Positions 61,664 to 64,000 of a stretch of DNA of 64,000 bases are shown here, one piece after another. The notes beneath the pieces are model-generated. The model was not told where the DNA came from. It saw nothing but the letters and a program-made list of their open reading frames with translations, and did no database searches. This stretch comes from Skeletonema tropicum. Taxonomy: Eukaryota; Bacillariophyta; Thalassiosirophyceae; Thalassiosirales; Thalassiosiraceae. The translations under genes were made by a program, and so were the position numbers. Position 1 is the first letter of the stretch, and each line of letters opens with the position of its first letter. Location of the stretch: the NCBI GenBank assembly GCA_037178625.1, contig CM074142.1:1674001-1738000 (forward strand). Direction: 5' to 3'.

Positions 61664-63079
61664 TGAAGTAGCTGTTGGTTCATCAGAATTTTATGTACTC
61701 CCATCTACTCCATTTCTTCTTACCTGGCTATCGTGTATCGTGTATGTTGCTATGCCCAGTACGACAGGTACGGTCATTGCCTAAGAGATTCCTAAGATTC
61801 TCTGAGTAGATGGTTTGGATTTTAACGTCGAGAGGTAGTGATAGGTACCTATGCAGAGATAAACCGTTAGTGTGCAAAAATACGTCTCAAAGATATTTCC
61901 CGGTACTGAATAACATAAGTAGGAATTTCAATTAGTACAAGAAAACTCGAAATGACAACTTTGCGGTGGAACGAAAAAATGGCGAGTAAGTTAAGGAATA
62001 TCAATACCATGCTGAGAGTTCTGGACTGCATGCTTACGAAATCAGCTGTTGTTGGTTTAGGAGGAGGTAGATATGTAATAAATAAAGATAAACCTAAGTA
62101 ACTGGAACTTCAATTGGATTCCGACAGTATGTCTCACTCCAGGAGAGGAAATAGATATAGCCTTGTACTTGTCCACGTCCACGTCCACGAGTAATGGAAT
62201 TTGTCGATAGTCGATGCAACTGATAATACGTTGCGGGTTGCGGACTAAATAATCCATAATGTCCTGGGTAATTGTGATGGCAGCATCAATTATAAATGGA
62301 ATCCTAGGTCCCAGGGTCAGGGTGGCATCAGTCTTGGTAGCTGCTTCTTTACCCGGTTACGCCGACGCCGTCCTGAGTCCTGAGCGAAGGCCAAGTTACA
62401 CACACCAATTGAAAATTTGAAAGGGTCAGGTTTCATGGCATGCACGGCGACAGTTAGCATCTTGAGAAAACCGCTTCAGGTTTACATTCGCTTCCAACAA
62501 CAACAACAAGTAAGAGCCTCATCCCAACAGTACATAAGTAAGTAGTACTTACCTACTAGAAGTAGTAATAACAAGAGCGAGGGCCATTTCATTCCGGGTG
62601 CTTCCAGCCATTCCGGGTGGGCTATCTCTAGAAGATACAGAGAATAGCTAGCCGACCAGCAAGCCGAGAGTATGAAAACGGTACTTTTGTACCGTTAGTT
62701 CTCCGTAACCGTAAACTTTAGCTGCGCCCGAATGAACCACGATCAGAACACCAGAAATCGCCCGAAATGCCAAAATTCAAAATTAGGCGAGGAGTCTTTC
62801 TCAGTAAGTTTGCAGTTTGGTCATGCGTCGACTCGCATGTGATGGTCTTGCTTGACACAGCGCAAATTTTCTTGTTTACAATTACCAGTGATACATAACA
62901 CGTAGTTTACCGTAGCACGGAAATAAACTGAAGACCTACAACCAGCATTACAACCACTGAGATCCCACATGCCGCCTAATCAGACCTTTAATTCTTTTTC
63001 GAGTGTAAGTATTTACTCCACTCATACGACTGCTCCGGAATGAACTGCTGCAAGAGTTTAACAATTTCTCTCAAGAGGG
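61664..63079. other. Spacer between inverted GT90-like copies
   Basis: About 1.4 kb between two head-to-head copies, so promoters of both should be here. No other gene is supported. The minus-strand frame 62257-62057 has no domain. Confidence 0.5.
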
Positions 63080-64000
63080 ATGCAAGAAGAAGCAGTAACA
63101 GTAATAACAATGGAACCATCACCATCATCTAAACAACGAATATCAGAGGAGGAATCAAGGTCAAGATCGGGCTGGCAAATCTCTTCCCAAACACCCCAAC
63201 CCCAGCGTATGCCGTCATTTGGCATCAAAACAGCTTTTACATGTGTCATCCTGGGCATGCTCCACAACTCGTATGGGCAAATCAACAACATTAGAAGTGT
63301 TCATAATGAGTTCCCCGCGTCACGAGCAACGACCGCTGAAGGCGCAAAAGAAGACAAGATGGAGGATGAGAATGAGATGCAAATGCTTGCCGACGACCAG
63401 CAACAAATGCTTCCTTCACATGCAGATGAATCTTCCTCTCCCTCGTCCCTCAACGTAGCTAGCTATCAATTTCCAAGCGTACAACAGAGGCTACAATATT
63501 ACATGGGAGACTGGTACAACAGATCAGATTGGACTGTTCCTGATTCTGATTGTGACCTCCTACGTGAAGTAATAGACTATCACAAAAAGTCTGGCATGAT
63601 GTGATGTTCCGTACAACTGACTTCAAAGAGAGTATGCGCAGCCATCGAAAGAGAGTAAAAGTGTAAAAGCAATATATTGCAGATACGTATGATATGATCA
63701 ACAACACTCTTGATGAAGCAGACAGCAGCAACAACCACTGGCTAGTAAGCTTCGGAGATAGGGCACATGGTTTTAATGAAACTCTACCAATCATTACCAA
63801 GGCACGTCGATCGGCATTATCATTTGCTCCTCAGCCCATCGTGTGGCTACTGAACAAAGAACGCCACTACAATGATTTGGAGAGTTACCATCGAGACATT
63901 GTGAAGCAAGGGAAGGAAGTACCATGGTCGAAAAAGCTACCCAAAATATTTTGGCGTGGTAGCACCACGTACAATAAGGATACTGACACTAGTCGTCTTG
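63080..64000 (+). pseudogene. CAP10/GT90-like glycosyltransferase, copy 3, frameshifted and cut by window end
   Basis: Nearly identical to copy 2 but on the opposite strand. The first 170 codons are intact (signal anchor GIKTAFTCVILGM, stem, VASYQFPSVQQRL). Compared with copy 2, two bases are added near 63581, eight bases (GTAAAAGT type duplication) near 63662 and two are lost near 63683. These shift the frame to an early TGA at 63602. The remainder continues as good coding sequence to the window end at 64000, so the damage is recent. Sequence beyond the window could not be examined. Confidence 0.8.

Overview
The window looks like nuclear DNA of a eukaryotic microalga, most likely a diatom (a centric diatom is my best guess, not proven). 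The reasons are protein-coding genes with few short GT-AG introns (107-179 nt), type II membrane glycosyltransferases in recent local duplicates, MYND/RING/Sel1 and ankyrin/2OG-oxygenase fusion proteins, and a dense load of small transposons. There are no bacterial operons, no rRNA and no convincing functional tRNA.

Layout. 0.6-5.5 kb: a non-LTR retrotransposon (endonuclease plus reverse transcriptase) whose single reading frame is cut by one TAG. 5.7-10.4 kb: a short LTR remnant, a long hairpin, the 3' half of a DIRS-like tyrosine-recombinase retroelement, and a glutathione S-transferase pseudogene interrupted by a 394-bp inverted-repeat element. 10.4-18.4 kb: repeats, a second copy of the 394-bp element, a truncated copy of an adenylation-domain gene, and an array of five hairpins with compensatory base changes. 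18.4-25.6 kb: the intact adenylation/carrier/ankyrin gene, tail-to-tail with a RING/ankyrin/2OG-oxygenase gene. 25.8-35.3 kb: a 2.5-kb duplication carrying two GT32-type glycosyltransferases, separated by a mosaic of non-autonomous elements. 35.4-37.3 kb: a decayed reverse transcriptase. 38.9-45.1 kb: a compact ordinary gene island with a Ser/Pro-rich protein, an inositol polyphosphate 5-phosphatase with a C2 domain (four exons) and a secreted SGNH hydrolase (two exons). 45.8-48.4 kb: a broken 2OG-like/ankyrin gene. 48.7-50.5 kb: the second copy of a repeat seen at 29.7 kb, here carrying a nested TA-flanked element. 50.8-52.6 kb: two divergent MYND/RING genes. 52.8-56.4 kb: a low-complexity protein with ubiquitin-interacting-like motifs, interrupted by one TAG. 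58.0-64.0 kb: three copies of a CAP10/GT90-like glycosyltransferase, the third inverted and frameshifted.

The genes do not form one pathway. Two themes recur. One is local duplication followed by decay (adenylation gene, GT32, MYND, GT90, a small hypothetical gene). The other is heavy insertion by short TIR elements, many flanked by TA, two of them nested in or abutting duplication breakpoints. The observations I consider most worth checking are the 394-bp element with tRNA-like halves found twice inside coding sequence, the covarying hairpin array, and the two long frames each cut by exactly one TAG. All functional calls come from motif reading by eye; no database search was run.
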